A stretch of 64,000 nt of DNA from Neocallimastix lanati (nom. inval.) (GCA_016946835.1 JACVTC010000119.1:1-64000); one strand, 5' to 3'; counted from the first letter of the stretch, positions 20,601 to 38,375 are shown. A program made the numbers and translations. Notes: generated from the sequence alone by a model not told the origin.

Positions 20601-21387
20601 TAGTTTCATAACATATAATAATATCAAAAAGTAGATCATTTCTTTCAACCAGTCTAAATTCTGATTCAAAGGTCGTATTACCTATAGTTAGTGGAAGTTT
20701 ATAAATCAATCCAGGGGTCTGATCTACGTCTGATAATACTTAAACAATCGAACTGGTAGCAATACCAATTGGCTCAGGCTTATTTGGTAATTTGTCTAGA
20801 AATGATTTAGAAATTAAATTAATGCCCGCTCCATAATCTAAGAATACCTTAGATGGTACATCAAAAACCTTGCATTTGGATATGGCTATTTTACCTCTAT
20901 AAACTAAGTTTACCCGTGGTTTCTCTTTATTCAGTTCTTTATCGAATTTAAGTTGTTTAATTACTTCAGCTCTTACCTTGGGACTCACATCCATTAATTG
21001 CGCTACGGTTATATTTTCCCGGAGGCTATTGAGATCTCCTTTGACATTATAGCTAGGTGTTTCACTTACTAGCTTAATGTGTTTGAATCTATCATTGCTT
21101 TTCTTTTCTACCAGATTGGTCTCAGGAGTATCGTCCATCGTTGTATCTTCGTCTGCTAAAACTTGGATTTCCTTACTTCGTTGTTCTTTAGCATCTTTCC
21201 TTACATTTTCAATTCTTGGCTGTGCAATAATAGAAGGGTGTATTTCTTGAAGTGATTCCGTAGGAATTATTAACTTATCTTTCTCCATTTGGTCTAGCTC
21301 TTTTTTTCTTAATGCAGGAGTATCACCTATTGGTTGAGGGTCGTCCTTTAAGGATTTCTTAGTCTTTGGTTTATGATCATAGAGCAT
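17652..21387 (-). pseudogene. pol: E3 pol, interrupted three times
   Basis: Pieces at 20740-21387, 19144-20709, 17889-19181 and 17652-17846 make one gypsy Pol when read in order. Breaks: an in-frame TAA at 20740-20742 just after the protease motif FLDYGAGINLIS; one extra T near 19160, between RT and RNase H, which shifts the frame; and a TGA at 17889-17891 where relatives have a sense codon, after the integrase core. RT has YLDD; integrase keeps H..H/CPKC, the GLDLVGPL and TDNGPQL aspartates and the ENRNKE glutamate. The frame is open upstream to the slippery site. Not expected to yield a full polyprotein unless the breaks are sequencing errors. Confidence 0.88.
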
Positions 21388-21492
21388 TTTCTTTATTTTC
21401 TCCTTCTGGTCTTGGTTGTTCTTTTCATTCCTTTCATTTCTGGTAGCACCATAAACCTGAACTTGGGTAGTATTATCGTTAGTTTGTTTAAC

Positions 21493-21525
21493 GAGAGCTA
21501 ACGAACTCTCTCTACTCAGTTTTTT
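21493..21525 (-). promoter_or_regulatory. E3 gag-pol -1 frameshift signal
   Basis: Minus strand, gag frame: CAA AAA AAC TGA, giving heptamer A AAA AAC (21519-21525) directly at the stop. A short stem GAGAG/CTCTC (21493-21510) follows. The -1 frame reads through to the protease domain. Confidence 0.7.
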
Positions 21526-22342
21526 TGTTGAGTTTCATTTTTAAGCGGAGTGTGATGGTTATTGTGAACCCTTTTCGATAAAATATCGATCAGCTGCTTG
21601 TCGCTATAAGGACACTGGAAAACTTTATGTCCTTCTTCTTTGCATCTATAACATATCAATTTATAATTAGAGAGTACAGGAACGTTTGTTATTTGCAATT
21701 GATTGGGATAAGTTACTTTACCTGAATTATTATTATAAAAGTTCCTACTGTAGCTTCTTCCAGTGGTGATCCTTTTAAATATTGGAATAGGATTGGTTTT
21801 TTCATATTCATCACCTCCCATTCGTTGAAGGCCTTGTTTAAATTCTCGAATCTTCTGTATCTTATTGGTGGTTTTAATGGCGTCTTCAATAGAGTCACAT
21901 TCATCATATAAGACAGCGCGACAAGCTTCCATTCGTGTTCGTATGGATTTCAAGTAATCACTAACTTTGATGCCTGGTTTTAAGTTGTCGCTGACCTTTT
22001 GATACAACTCTAAGTAAGTCTTGTTATAATCCTCTAGTTCTTCGTCTTCCTTTATAGAAATATTCTTTAATTTATCGTAGATGTCTATTTCGGTTGGCTC
22101 TTTGGTCTCTATCAGGTATTTTTTTATTTGAACCAAGGTAGGGAAGAATCCAAGTGTACGATGGGATTCCTGGAGTCGTTTCCTAGCTTCACCTTCTGCA
22201 ACAGAATAGGCCAATCGATATATGGTTTCTGTGTCGGTAATTTTTGCCATTTTTATAATGTTGTCGAAATCCCCATACCAGGTATTAATTTCTTCAGTTT
22301 CACAGGTTCTCAAGCGCGGCAAGACTCTCAGAATGTTGTAAT

Positions 22343-22346
<4 letters not shown>
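21516..22346 (-). CDS. gag: E3 Gag (capsid-nucleocapsid)
   Basis: 276 residues, open throughout, starting MDYNILRVLPRLR. The N-terminal domain shares the pattern LPRL..(D/E)..TW with the E4 and E5 Gags. The CCHC knuckle CYRCKEEGHKVFQC is near 232. There is no acidic tract and no Asn tail. It ends on a poly-A slippery heptamer. A 28-base poly-T (plus strand) lies just upstream of the start, so the leader is very short. Confidence 0.88.
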
Positions 22347-22379
<33 letters not shown>

Positions 22380-22478
22380 TTATTTATCAATTTTTTTATA
22401 AATATATAGAGAATATTAATTATTTCTTATCTTTTCACCAAGTATAATTACTTTCTTTTGTATTAGTTTCCGGAAAAA

Positions 22479-22489
22479 ATGAGCCCCCA
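22479..22489 (-). other. E3 primer binding site, tRNA-Pro-like
   Basis: The plus strand reads ATGAGCCCCCA, six bases from the LTR. Eukaryotic tRNA-Pro genes commonly end in GAGCCC plus CCA, so I infer tRNA-Pro as primer. The match covers only the acceptor end. Confidence 0.5.
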
Positions 22490-22495
22490 AATTTT

Positions 22496-22876
22496 TGGTA
22501 CGTTACAAAAGAATTTCTCAATTTACAATTAATTATCTTGATATTAGTAAGAAATAACAATTTGCAATATTATAACTATTTAAAACACTAATTTAAAAAT
22601 CAGATTTATTTTGGTTTCAAATTATTTTTATTAATTTTTAGTAATTTCAATTTTGAGATCTCATTGATCTCAATTTTACATTTAAATTATTTTTGATCAA
22701 TTTTTACTATTTAAAAAAATAAACATTGGTTGTTAAAAAAAATTATTTCTTTCTATTTCTATTTTAAATTAAATTTTTTAATTTATCTTTTTATGGATTA
22801 ATGTTGTTTCTATTTCTAAATTTTCTTAATTATAATTTATATATTAAATTTAAATATTTCATTAGGTTTTGTACCA
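22496..22876 (-). repeat. E3 5' LTR
   Basis: TGGTAC at 22496 to GTACCA at 22876, perfect 6-bp terminal inversion, 381 bp. Confidence 0.88.
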
Positions 22877-22879
22877 TTT

Positions 22880-23745
22880 TGTAATAATTCTATTAAGAAC
22901 TAACTCGAAATAGAATTATTAACTACAACTTAACGACTAATTCATTAAGTTGAGAAAATAAAATAAAATAATATTTTTTTTTACCTTTAGAGTAGAGTTT
23001 ATTATAAAATTAATTATAATAATAACACAAAAAGTAAGAGAAGAATTGTTTGTATAAATTGATTTTAAAAATATGTTTTTGAATAAAATATTTTTATTAA
23101 TTTATTAAAGTTAAAAATATAAAATTGTTACTATTATAACTATGTTTTTTATAATAATAACTCTTGATTTCTCAAAGAGAACTCAAGAGCCTTATTTATA
23201 TTTTTTTATGAAAATAAGGTTAAATAAGAAAGGGTTTTCTAATCTTAACAAATCTCTTATCTAGGAAAAGATTAGATAGAAAAACCTAGATAAGTTTTCG
23301 ATCGATATTCTATCCATATCGATCATCGCATTAATTAAGTAAAACCGATTACTTCTAAAAAGTAATTGGAAAAAATCTTAATTAACCGATTTTCCAATCT
23401 AATCTAATGATCGAAAATAAAAGAATAAAATAATAAAAGATATTTCGATCATATAATTTATCCTTATATTAAAAATATAAAATTAAATAGTTAATAAAAT
23501 ACAGAATACATTATAAAATACAGAATAAAATACAATACAAAATACATTAGTTACAGTAGAGAATTTAACATATTGTAAATATATTATTTAAAATTAATTA
23601 AATAAATTTTGTTAAATTAATGAATATTTAAAATTAAATTAAATAAATTTAATAAATATTATATGTAATTAAATAAAGTTATAGTTATAATAACTTAACT
23701 AAGAAAATATAATTATTTGTTAGCAAATAATTATAGATTCTTACA
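22880..23745. repeat. Solo LTR, family S (866 bp)
   Basis: TGTAA at 22880 and TTACA at 23745 are inverted ends; CATTT at 22875-22879 and 23746-23750 is a perfect 5-bp target duplication. No coding part remains. It inserted two bases inside the E3 LTR end, so it is younger than E3. The same family, inverted, is cut by the left edge of the window. Confidence 0.82.
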
Positions 23746-23751
23746 CATTTA

Positions 23752-25127
23752 TGTTGAGGTTCGGGACAGAATAATAATAAATATAGAAATAAACACTAAA
23801 ATAAAAAAAAAATTAAAAATTAAAATATATCTTTTTTTTAAAATATTTTATTTATTTATTTAATAAAAATTATTCAATTAAAAACTAAAAATAAATTAAT
23901 TTCTTTAATAAGATTATATATTTTTTTTTTTTTTTCAGATTATTTTTCTAAAATACAATTTTCTCATCTATTTATATTTTTTTTTATCGTTAGAAATGGT
24001 CAAGCCATTTCTTTAGAATATCTTAGAGTTACATGTTTGAATTGTATTAAAATTATAAATTCATAATCTATTCTATTATAATAAATAATTATTACATATT
24101 ATTAAATTCTAAACTATTTATTATTAATTGTAGTGATAATATATTTTAAAAATAATTTTATTACTTTTACAGAACTATTAGTAATAGAGTATTATTTAAT
24201 TTTATACTATTTTTAAATAAAAGTATTTTAGATTATTATCTATTATTAATCTTATTATAAATAGAGTGTATTTTGGAAGGAAGTATTACTAATTTTAATG
24301 ACAAGGATCATGGATTTAAGTAAAATATTTTTAAATCATTATTAATTATATTAATTTTTATTAATAATAAATAATCTGTATTAGTAATATTTGTAAAATA
24401 AAATTTTCTTTAATAATAAAATATTGATAGAATAAATCATATTAATAAAACTAGATATTGATAATAATATTGATATTAATAATATAGTATTAATTTTAAT
24501 AATAAAGTATTGATATTAATAAAGAATTTATATTAATAATAATAAATTTAATATTAGTAATAATTTGGCAGTAATAGAACATAAGAAAGTTCCCCAAGAA
24601 AGGAAATAAATAATTTAATTTTAGTGGTTAAGTTATTTTTATGAAAAATAATAAAATTAACATTATTCATTCATTCCTTAATATTTACTAATAAATCTTG
24701 GTTATAAATAAATTTTTATTTTATTATTTGATTATATAGAAATTGTTTTATATACTTTATAAATATATATAAGTATATAAATCTTTATTAATTTATTGAT
24801 TCATTTATTATTAAAAATTTATTTTATTCAAAAGAGAGAGATTAAAAATATTTTTTTTTAAATTATTATTTTTATATTCTAAAATTGGTGTAACAACAAT
24901 ATCCAATCAGTAATAATAATAAAATAATAATTATAATTTTATAATAAAATATTCTTTAGAAATAATAGTAAAGTATTAAGAATTATTAATAATTTATATA
25001 TAATACTAATAAAATAATCTATTATTATTTATATCATAAATTTTATAATAAAATTAAAAATATTTTATATATATAAATATATATATATATTTTTAATAAA
25101 TAACGTAATTATAGTTATTATTTATCA
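23752..25127. repeat. Possible older LTR or LTR-like remnant
   Basis: 1.38 kb of AT-rich sequence with no ORF. It begins TGTTGAGG and ends TTTATCA, similar to the E2 LTR ends (TGTTAAGG, CTTATCA), and its right end abuts the TTAC target site used by E4 and E5. No second copy or matching target duplication is seen, so this is tentative. Confidence 0.35.
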
Positions 25128-25131
25128 TTAC
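25128..25131. repeat. E4 target site duplication (left, TTAC)
   Basis: TTAC here and at 37588-37591 flank the outer LTRs of E4. Confidence 0.8.
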
Positions 25132-25800
25132 TGATACGATATATTTTAAATATTCGTATTTATAATAGTTTTGGGCGCTACACTGGGGAATTGTATTAAA
25201 TTATATATTCTAATAATAATATTAATTATTTTATTTAATTATTTAAAATTTTTATTTTAGGATATTTGTTTTGTAATATTTTATTTTTATTTTATTTTAT
25301 TTTATTTTATTTTATTTTATTTTATTTTATTTTTATCATATTAATTAACTATTAATAATTATAATTTAATTATAATATTCTACAATTAATTACTTAAACA
25401 ACTAATTTTATTAAAACTAATAACTAAACTACTATCTTAACTAATTAAAACATTTTTCTTATATTAAATCAACTATTACTAATTAACATATATCAATAAT
25501 TTATTAACAAAAACATTTTTTTTTTTTTTTATAATATTTTTATATATTTTTTTTTATAATTATTATCTCTATATTAAATCATAATTGTTATATTTTATAT
25601 AAACATTAATATAAAAGTTTATATTATAATAATTAAATTTTATACTATAATAATATTATTTTATATGATTTATAATTAATATAATTCATCATTTTTATAT
25701 AATTAATTTTATAATAATATATATTTTACAAACTTTATATAATTAATATAATTTAATAATAATTTTAAAATATCATTATTTTTCTTTTCATCTTGTATCA
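25132..25800 (-). repeat. E4 3' outer LTR
   Basis: TGATAC to GTATCA, 669 bp. It differs from 36916-37587 by one early base (GATAT against GGTAT) and T-run lengths. Confidence 0.9.
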
Positions 25801-25951
25801 GAACGCCCACGCTTTAGATCAGACTTCGTCCCTTGAAGTCTAAAGAATATTTGTATGAAATAATAAATTTTAAAATTTATAAGGCATTATTTTTTTTTTT
25901 TTGTAATATAATTATATGATTATTATATATATATTATATATATATATATTA

Positions 25952-25993
<42 letters not shown>

Positions 25994-26037
25994 GTAGTGA
26001 TTTATTTTAAACTATTATTATTTTTTAAATATTAATA
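25801..26037 (-). other. E4 3' untranslated region, PPT and conserved hairpin
   Basis: The PPT (minus GCGTGGGCGTTC) is at 25801-25812. The hairpin GACTTCGTCCCTTGAAGTC is at 25822-25840. Then AT-rich sequence and a T run at about 25959-25991 up to the pol stop. Confidence 0.75.
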
Positions 26038-32406
<6,369 letters not shown>

Positions 32407-32612
32407 TTCTTCATTATTTCCATAATTTTCATTTCTTTCATTATTATTAATTAGTAAATTATTATTTTTATTTTGAATATTCTTATAATATATTTTATTT
32501 TCATTATAATTATTAGGTTCATTAATATTATTATTATTATTATTATAATGATTATGGAAGTTATCATTACAATAATTGTCGTTGTTTATACATAAAAGGG
32601 TGGTTTGTTTAC

Positions 32613-32646
32613 TGGAAGTTGGCCTTCTCCCATAATCTATTTTAAA
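32613..32646 (-). promoter_or_regulatory. E4 gag-pol -1 frameshift signal
   Basis: Minus strand, gag frame: AAT TTA AAA TAG, heptamer T TTA AAA (32640-32646) at the stop. A 7-nt spacer leads to an imperfect hairpin TGG(GA)GAAG/CTTCCA (32613-32632). Confidence 0.7.
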
Positions 32647-34238
32647 TTGCTATCGCTTCTAATATTTTGCTGATGAGGATTTTGATTATCAAAGTACCTA
32701 GGATTACTTTTATTTCTTATTTCCTCCATATTTCTTGCATTGTTGTAGTTATCATTGTTATAGTTGTCATAATTAGTATTATTAGTATTATAATTATTAT
32801 TTCCATAATTACTATTACTATTATAATTATTATTTCTATTATAATTATTATTGTTATTATACATATTATTGTTATTATAATTATTATTGTTATAATTGCT
32901 ATTAATATAATTATTATTGCTATAATTGTTATTATTATAATTATTATTGTTATTATAATTATTTTTTCCTCTATTGTTGTTGTTCCTAAAATTATAATTA
33001 CCATTGTTAATATTATTATTATTGGAATTATTATTATAGTTACCAAAATTATTATTATTATTATTATTACTGTTATTGAAATTATTATTATTATTATTAT
33101 TGTTACTGTTATTGAAATTATTATAATTACTATTATTGCTACTATTAATATTACTGTTATAGAAATTATTATAATTATTATTATTGTTATTATAATTACT
33201 GTTATAATTATTATTACCATATAGAGTATTATAATTATTATTATTATTATTATTATTAATATTATAATTATTTCCATTATTTCCGTTATTAAACATTCTA
33301 TTTCCATTATTATTATAATTATTTTCATTATAAAATCCAGAATTAAATTTTCCGAAGGTCATTAATTGATTCTGATCCTGACTATAATTAAGAGATTTAT
33401 TTTTATTTCTTAAATTTCTTTTGTTACATTCTCTTGCTTTGTGACCTGGTTCGCCACAGAGGTAGCAAGTAAAATTTCTAAATTGATTATTATTATTGTT
33501 GTTATTATTATACCTTGAATTAAATCTTTCTTGACGATATCGACCAGTAGAAAACAGATCAGCATTGCCCACATAATACGTATTTTGTATAGAATTATCT
33601 AAATCCCTATTTCCTTCGGTCAATCCTCTATATAATGGATGTTCTAATAAAGAATTTTGACAATTAGAATTATTTTGGAAGACCATAGAAGTGTTGAGAA
33701 ATTCATTATTTCCTATGGTCCTTTTTTCGGCTTTCTCGGCTCTTACAGCCACTTCAAAAGCATCCGACAAGGTATCACATTCGGCTAAGAGAATTTGAGA
33801 ATGAACATATATTCTTGATTTTATTGAATTTAAATAATCATCGACTGATATAATCTTCTGATAATCTCTATCTAATCGATGATACAAGGTTAAATAACGG
33901 TAGTTAAAATTCTTTATATTTTCATTTGGTTTTATTTTCAGATTTTTTAAAACTGAGCATTTATCAGCTGGTTTTATATCCATATACTTTTCAATAGCTG
34001 ATTGCACTTCTTTATAGTTTGGATACCTTGTGATATTATTCTGAGTGGTTACTAATGATTTCAAAACGTTCCTCAAGTCAGCCTCCACGGCTATTTTTAG
34101 CCATACAAAAATTCTAGATGAATCTTGGATGTCATGCATTTCCATGACACCCTTAAAATCTTCTATCCATGTGTCTATGTCTTTACCATAGTCACATAGA
34201 TATGGTAGATCACGTTTTACTTTGGAAGCGTCAACCAT
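32637..34238 (-). CDS. gag: E4 Gag B, Asn-rich tail
   Basis: 533 residues starting MVDASKVKRDLPYL. The first 180 residues resemble the E5 Gag. The CCHC knuckle CYLCGEPGHKAREC is near 257. Unlike the other Gags, which end soon after the knuckle, this one continues about 250 residues of Asn/Tyr repeats. The tail is coded by AAT/TAT repeats, so it may be variable. It ends on the slippery heptamer for pol. Confidence 0.88.
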   Translation of the reverse strand: MVDASKVKRDLPYLCDYGKDIDTWIEDFKGVMEMHDIQDSSRIFVWLKIAVEADLRNVLKSLVTTQNNITRYPNYKEVQSAIEKYMDIKPADKCSVLKNLKIKPNENIKNFNYRYLTLYHRLDRDYQKIISVDDYLNSIKSRIYVHSQILLAECDTLSDAFEVAVRAEKAEKRTIGNNEFLNTSMVFQNNSNCQNSLLEHPLYRGLTEGNRDLDNSIQNTYYVGNADLFSTGRYRQERFNSRYNNNNNNNNQFRNFTCYLCGEPGHKARECNKRNLRNKNKSLNYSQDQNQLMTFGKFNSGFYNENNYNNNGNRMFNNGNNGNNYNINNNNNNNNYNTLYGNNNYNSNYNNNNNNYNNFYNSNINSSNNSNYNNFNNSNNNNNNNNFNNSNNNNNNNFGNYNNNSNNNNINNGNYNFRNNNNRGKNNYNNNNNYNNNNYSNNNYINSNYNNNNYNNNNMYNNNNNYNRNNNYNSNSNYGNNNYNTNNTNYDNYNNDNYNNARNMEEIRNKSNPRYFDNQNPHQQNIRSDSNLK

Positions 34239-34396
34239 TATTAATTAACTACTAAAAAAAGGAAAAAAAAATGAAACAAAACTTATATTTAATACGTAAT
34301 TTATTTTCTTATTTAATTCGACTTATCTCTAATATTATTTATTTATTTTTACTATTATATATATATATATATTTTAATAAAAAAAAAAAAAATAAA

Positions 34397-34427
<31 letters not shown>

Positions 34428-34463
34428 ATTATTATTATTTTCATATAATTTAATAGTGCAGCG
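34239..34463 (-). other. E4 inner leader
   Basis: About 225 AT-rich bases between the inner PBS and gag B, with poly-A/poly-T runs near 34380-34422. No gene or clear structure. Confidence 0.7.
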
Positions 34464-34479
34464 CCCGGATTCTCCACCA
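34464..34479 (-). other. E4 inner primer binding site
   Basis: The plus strand reads CCCGGATTCTCCACCA, four bases from the inner LTR. The same 16 bases are at 36896-36911 and 45154-45169. Confidence 0.78.
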
Positions 34480-34483
34480 AATT

Positions 34484-34949
34484 TGATACGGTATTTTATT
34501 TATGTATCTAAATTAATATTTATTTATGGGCAATGACAATAAGGAATTATGACAAAATAATATATTCTAATATTAAATAGAAATAACACATACAATAATA
34601 CAAAATAAAGTAATAAATATATCTTTTTAATGTTCTCTTTATTTATTATTAATTATTAATTATTACATAAATTATTATTATTACTCTCTTACATAAATAT
34701 TATAATTAATTATCTCAAATATACATAATATCTCTTTTTAACTATACTAAAATAAAATATAAAAATAGCTATTTATGTGAATTAATTTATCATAAGTATA
34801 TACTTATAAATAAAAGAATTCTCCGTTTAATAATTATTATTCTAAAATTATATATATTATTATAAAATTATTATTGACCAATAATATTTAAGTATTTCTT
34901 TAACCTAAAGAATCTACCTAAATACCATTTTTATAGTGGTCACGTATCA
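34484..34949 (-). repeat. E4 inner LTR, different family (466 bp)
   Basis: TGATACGG to ACGTATCA. It shares ends and a general GGGC...GGGAATT-type core with the E4 outer and E5 LTRs but is otherwise distinct and has no partner in the window. PBS on one side and PPT on the other show that it acts as 5' LTR of gag B-pol and 3' LTR of the gag A unit. Confidence 0.82.
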
Positions 34950-35003
34950 AGACGCCCCCACTTAAATTAGACTTTGTCCCCTGAAGTCTCTATAACCATA
35001 TAA

Positions 35004-35039
<36 letters not shown>

Positions 35040-35059
35040 TTATTAAAATTTATTATTGG

Positions 35060-35103
<44 letters not shown>

Positions 35104-35237
35104 TTAAATTTTTGAATTAATGATTATTATAATTTTTGAAATTCGAAATCTTGAAATTTCGAATTAATTTAATTTAAATTATTGTTATATATATAATTAT
35201 TTATTTATTAATACTTCATCATAATTAAATTATTTAG
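34950..35237 (-). other. 3' region of the gag-A unit, pol absent
   Basis: PPT (minus AGTGGGGGCGTCT, 34950-34962), hairpin variant GACTTTGTCCCCTGAAGTC (34970-34988), then two T runs and AT-rich sequence up to the gag A stop. Pol is entirely missing from this unit. Confidence 0.75.
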
Positions 35238-36680
35238 TTATTTTTTTTTATTTCTATTATTATTATTTTTATTATTATTATTGTTATTGTTATTGTTATT
35301 GTTATTATTGTTTTTATTATAATTCATTTCGTTAATATTATTAACATTTTTATTTTCGTTATTTGTATAATTATCATTGTTATTAGTATTGTTATTATTA
35401 AAACCACTATTATTTCCTACTGAATTTATGTTTCTACTATATCCATTATTGTTTTTATTTATATTATTTCCAATTATATTATCTTGAGTATTATCTATAT
35501 TTAAATTAAACGTATTTTCTACACAATTATTATTTAAATTATTGTTGAAATTAATTTCATTTCCAATATTTACATCTTTATTTCCTTGCATATTATAATT
35601 TATACCATGATTATTGTATATTCTATTTTTTTTTGTATTCATATTCTCATTTAAACTACTGTTATTGCTATTGGTACCAAAATTTTTATTTAAATCATAA
35701 TTACTTTTATTTAGATAATTATTTAAATTATTATAATTATTATTACCAAAATTATTATTTAAATTATAATTATTTCTATAAATTTCTCTATTTCCATTAT
35801 GCTTTTTACCAAAACTAATCATGTTATGATGATTTTCAGCAATATTACTATTTAAATTATAATTTCTACGATAATAATTAATATAGTTTTTATTTCTATC
35901 AAATGAATTAAATTTATAATTATAATTATTATGGTTTTCAGGTATAAAATTTCTTCTTTTATTTATTTCCAAAATTCCAGTTCTTTCTAATTCCGCTAAT
36001 TCTTTAAACGAGTGTCTACAATTAATTGCTTTATGACCTAACTCATAGCATCTAAAGCACATAATTTTATTATTCTTATTGTTTTTATTGCTATTTAATT
36101 TATTCATTTTGCAATTATTATTATTCCATTTTTGATTATTATTCTTATAAATATTATTTAAATTTAAATTTAATTTCTTTTCAATTCTTTCAACTTTTTC
36201 TGCATATTTGATAGCTTCTTTTATATCTTCGATTTCTTCTTCTAATATTCTTAAACAAGGATATATTTTGGACCTGATTGAATTAACATAATTATTAACA
36301 GTAATTAATTTCTTTATATTACTATCAATATCATTATATTTTCTTAAGTATTTATAATTAAAATTACTAATTGATTCATTTGAATTAATTTTTAAATTAA
36401 TTAAGTTCCAATATTTTACACTTGATGTCATTTCTAGATATTCTTCTAAGGCTATTTTTATTTCTTTTAAGCTAGGAACCTGATTATTTTTTTCCTTTAA
36501 TTCATCAAGAACATACCTAATTTCTTTATTTACACATTCTTTACATAAAATAAATCTTCTTTCTTGTTCTTTTATATCCCATAATTCAAATGACTCGGTT
36601 AATTCTTCTATCCATTCATTGATATCATTATTATAATTTTCTAATAATGGTAACGTACTTAATATCTTAAAAACATTCAT
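35238..36680 (-). CDS. gag: E4 Gag A (gag without pol)
   Basis: 480 residues starting MNVFKILSTLPLLENY; an open Gag with knuckle CFRCYELGHKAINC near 209 and a long Asn/Tyr-rich tail to the C terminus, ending in NNRNKKK. The N-terminal pattern (LP.L..Y..DI..WI) matches Gag B, E3 and E5. It ends on AAA AAA AAA TAA, which could slip, but the -1 frame meets a stop within a few codons and no pol follows. It may be a second particle protein used by the composite or the remnant of a deleted element. Confidence 0.82.
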   Translation of the reverse strand: MNVFKILSTLPLLENYNNDINEWIEELTESFELWDIKEQERRFILCKECVNKEIRYVLDELKEKNNQVPSLKEIKIALEEYLEMTSSVKYWNLINLKINSNESISNFNYKYLRKYNDIDSNIKKLITVNNYVNSIRSKIYPCLRILEEEIEDIKEAIKYAEKVERIEKKLNLNLNNIYKNNNQKWNNNNCKMNKLNSNKNNKNNKIMCFRCYELGHKAINCRHSFKELAELERTGILEINKRRNFIPENHNNYNYKFNSFDRNKNYINYYRRNYNLNSNIAENHHNMISFGKKHNGNREIYRNNYNLNNNFGNNNYNNLNNYLNKSNYDLNKNFGTNSNNSSLNENMNTKKNRIYNNHGINYNMQGNKDVNIGNEINFNNNLNNNCVENTFNLNIDNTQDNIIGNNINKNNNGYSRNINSVGNNSGFNNNNTNNNDNYTNNENKNVNNINEMNYNKNNNNNNNNNNNNNNKNNNNRNKKK

Positions 36681-36895
36681 CTTTAAAAATTTTATTTATT
36701 CTTATATATATTTTTTATTACAATTTTCTAATTCAATTTAATATTATTATAACTATTACTATTATAATTATTAATAACTAATTTAAACTAATTAAATTCT
36801 TTTTATATATATACTAAATAATATTTATTATATATTTATTATGTAGATGTATTATTTTATTAATATTATTTTCATATTATTTTGCTATTGTCACG
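36681..36895 (-). other. E4 outer leader
   Basis: 215 AT-rich bases between the outer PBS and gag A. No feature seen. Confidence 0.7.
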
Positions 36896-36911
36896 CCCGG
36901 ATTCTCCACCA
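36896..36911 (-). other. E4 outer primer binding site
   Basis: CCCGGATTCTCCACCA on the plus strand, four bases from the outer 5' LTR. Confidence 0.78.
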
Positions 36912-36915
36912 AATT

Positions 36916-37587
36916 TGATACGGTATATTTTAAATATTCGTATTTATAATAGTTTTGGGCGCTACACTGGGGAATTGTATTAAATTATATATTCTAATAA
37001 TAATATTAATTATTTTATTTAATTATTTAAAATTTTTATTTTAGGATATTTGTTTTGTAATATTTTATTTTTATTTTATTTTATTTTATTTTATTTTATT
37101 TTATTTTATTTTATTTTTATCATATTAATTAACTATTAATAATTATAATTTAATTATAATATTCTACAATTAATTACTTAAACAACTAATTTTATTAAAA
37201 CTAATAACTAAACTACTATCTTAACTAATTAAAACATTTTTCTTATATTAAATCAACTATTACTAATTAACATATATCAATAATTTATTAACAAAAACAT
37301 TTTTTTTTTTTTTTATAATATTTTTATATATTTTTTTTTTTTATAATTATTATCTCTATATTAAATCATAATTGTTATATTTTATATAAACATTAATATA
37401 AAAGTTTATATTATAATAATTAAATTTTATACTATAATAATATTATTTTATATGATTTATAATTAATATAATTCATCATTTTTATATAATTAATTTTATA
37501 ATAATATATATTTTACAAACTTTATATAATTAATATAATTTAATAATAATTTTAAAATATCATTATTTTTCTTTTCATCTTGTATCA
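36916..37587 (-). repeat. E4 5' outer LTR
   Basis: TGATAC to GTATCA, 672 bp, pair of 25132-25800. Confidence 0.9.
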
Positions 37588-37591
37588 TTAC
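37588..37591. repeat. TTAC shared by E4 and E5
   Basis: Serves at once as right target duplication of E4 and left target duplication of E5 (the other E5 copy is 45773-45776). Confidence 0.85.
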
Positions 37592-38186
37592 TGATACAAT
37601 ATAAGTAATAAAGTATCAGATTTCTATTTATAACGAGGTCGAGCAAATAGGGAATTTGTAAAATAATATATTCCAACTCAAAGATAATAAATAATAATTT
37701 ACACAAATAATAAAATTTATTTATTTCCTTTTAAATCTTGTTTTTATTTATTTATTTAATTTTACATAAATTATTACAATTATATTTTAAATTCCTCTGA
37801 ATATAATAATTATTAACTATTTCTAATAATTCAATTTATATTAATATCTTAATAATAATTTTACTTATAATTGTAGGATTCAACTCTTATCCTTTAACTA
37901 TAAGTAATTACTTAATTATTTAAACTAAACTATAAGTTCTCTAAAACTATTATTTTACTCAATTAGAATTTTTAAAACAACAAGAAAAACTCTCTCTTTA
38001 ACTTTTATTTCATTCTCTTCTTTTAAATTTATTAATTAATTTTATCTTGAATATTATTGGCTGTCTAATTAATTTTAATCTATTTATATAATGATTTAGT
38101 ATTATATTGTAATTATTTTTCACTATATTATTATAGGATTTTCTCTTTTGTTAATTTTCTTGCGTATTTCTAGCTGTATTGTATCA
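37592..38186 (-). repeat. E5 3' LTR
   Basis: TGATACAATA to GTATCA, 595 bp. Confidence 0.92.
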
Positions 38187-38256
38187 AAACGCCCCCACTT
38201 AGTCTTGACTTCGTCCCTTGAAGTCTATTACTTGGGTATTTAGATACAATTTATAT

Positions 38257-38301
<45 letters not shown>

Positions 38302-38337
38302 TAATGATTTATAAGATATTTATAAGATATATAAAAA

Positions 38338-38375
<38 letters not shown>

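Larger units (their letters stand above)
17239..22876 (-). mobile_element. E3, Ty3/gypsy-type retrotransposon with broken pol
   Basis: LTRs 17239-17612 and 22496-22876 differ by about one base over 370, yet pol carries two in-frame stops and one 1-nt insertion. The left LTR lacks its last 7 bases (TGGTACG). The leader is only about 130 bases. The PBS differs from the other elements. It sits 138 bp downstream of tRNA-Gly copy 1. Confidence 0.88.

Noticed and set aside
35238-35260. Functional frameshift at the poly-A end of Gag A
   Set aside because: The -1 frame stops within a few codons and no pol follows.
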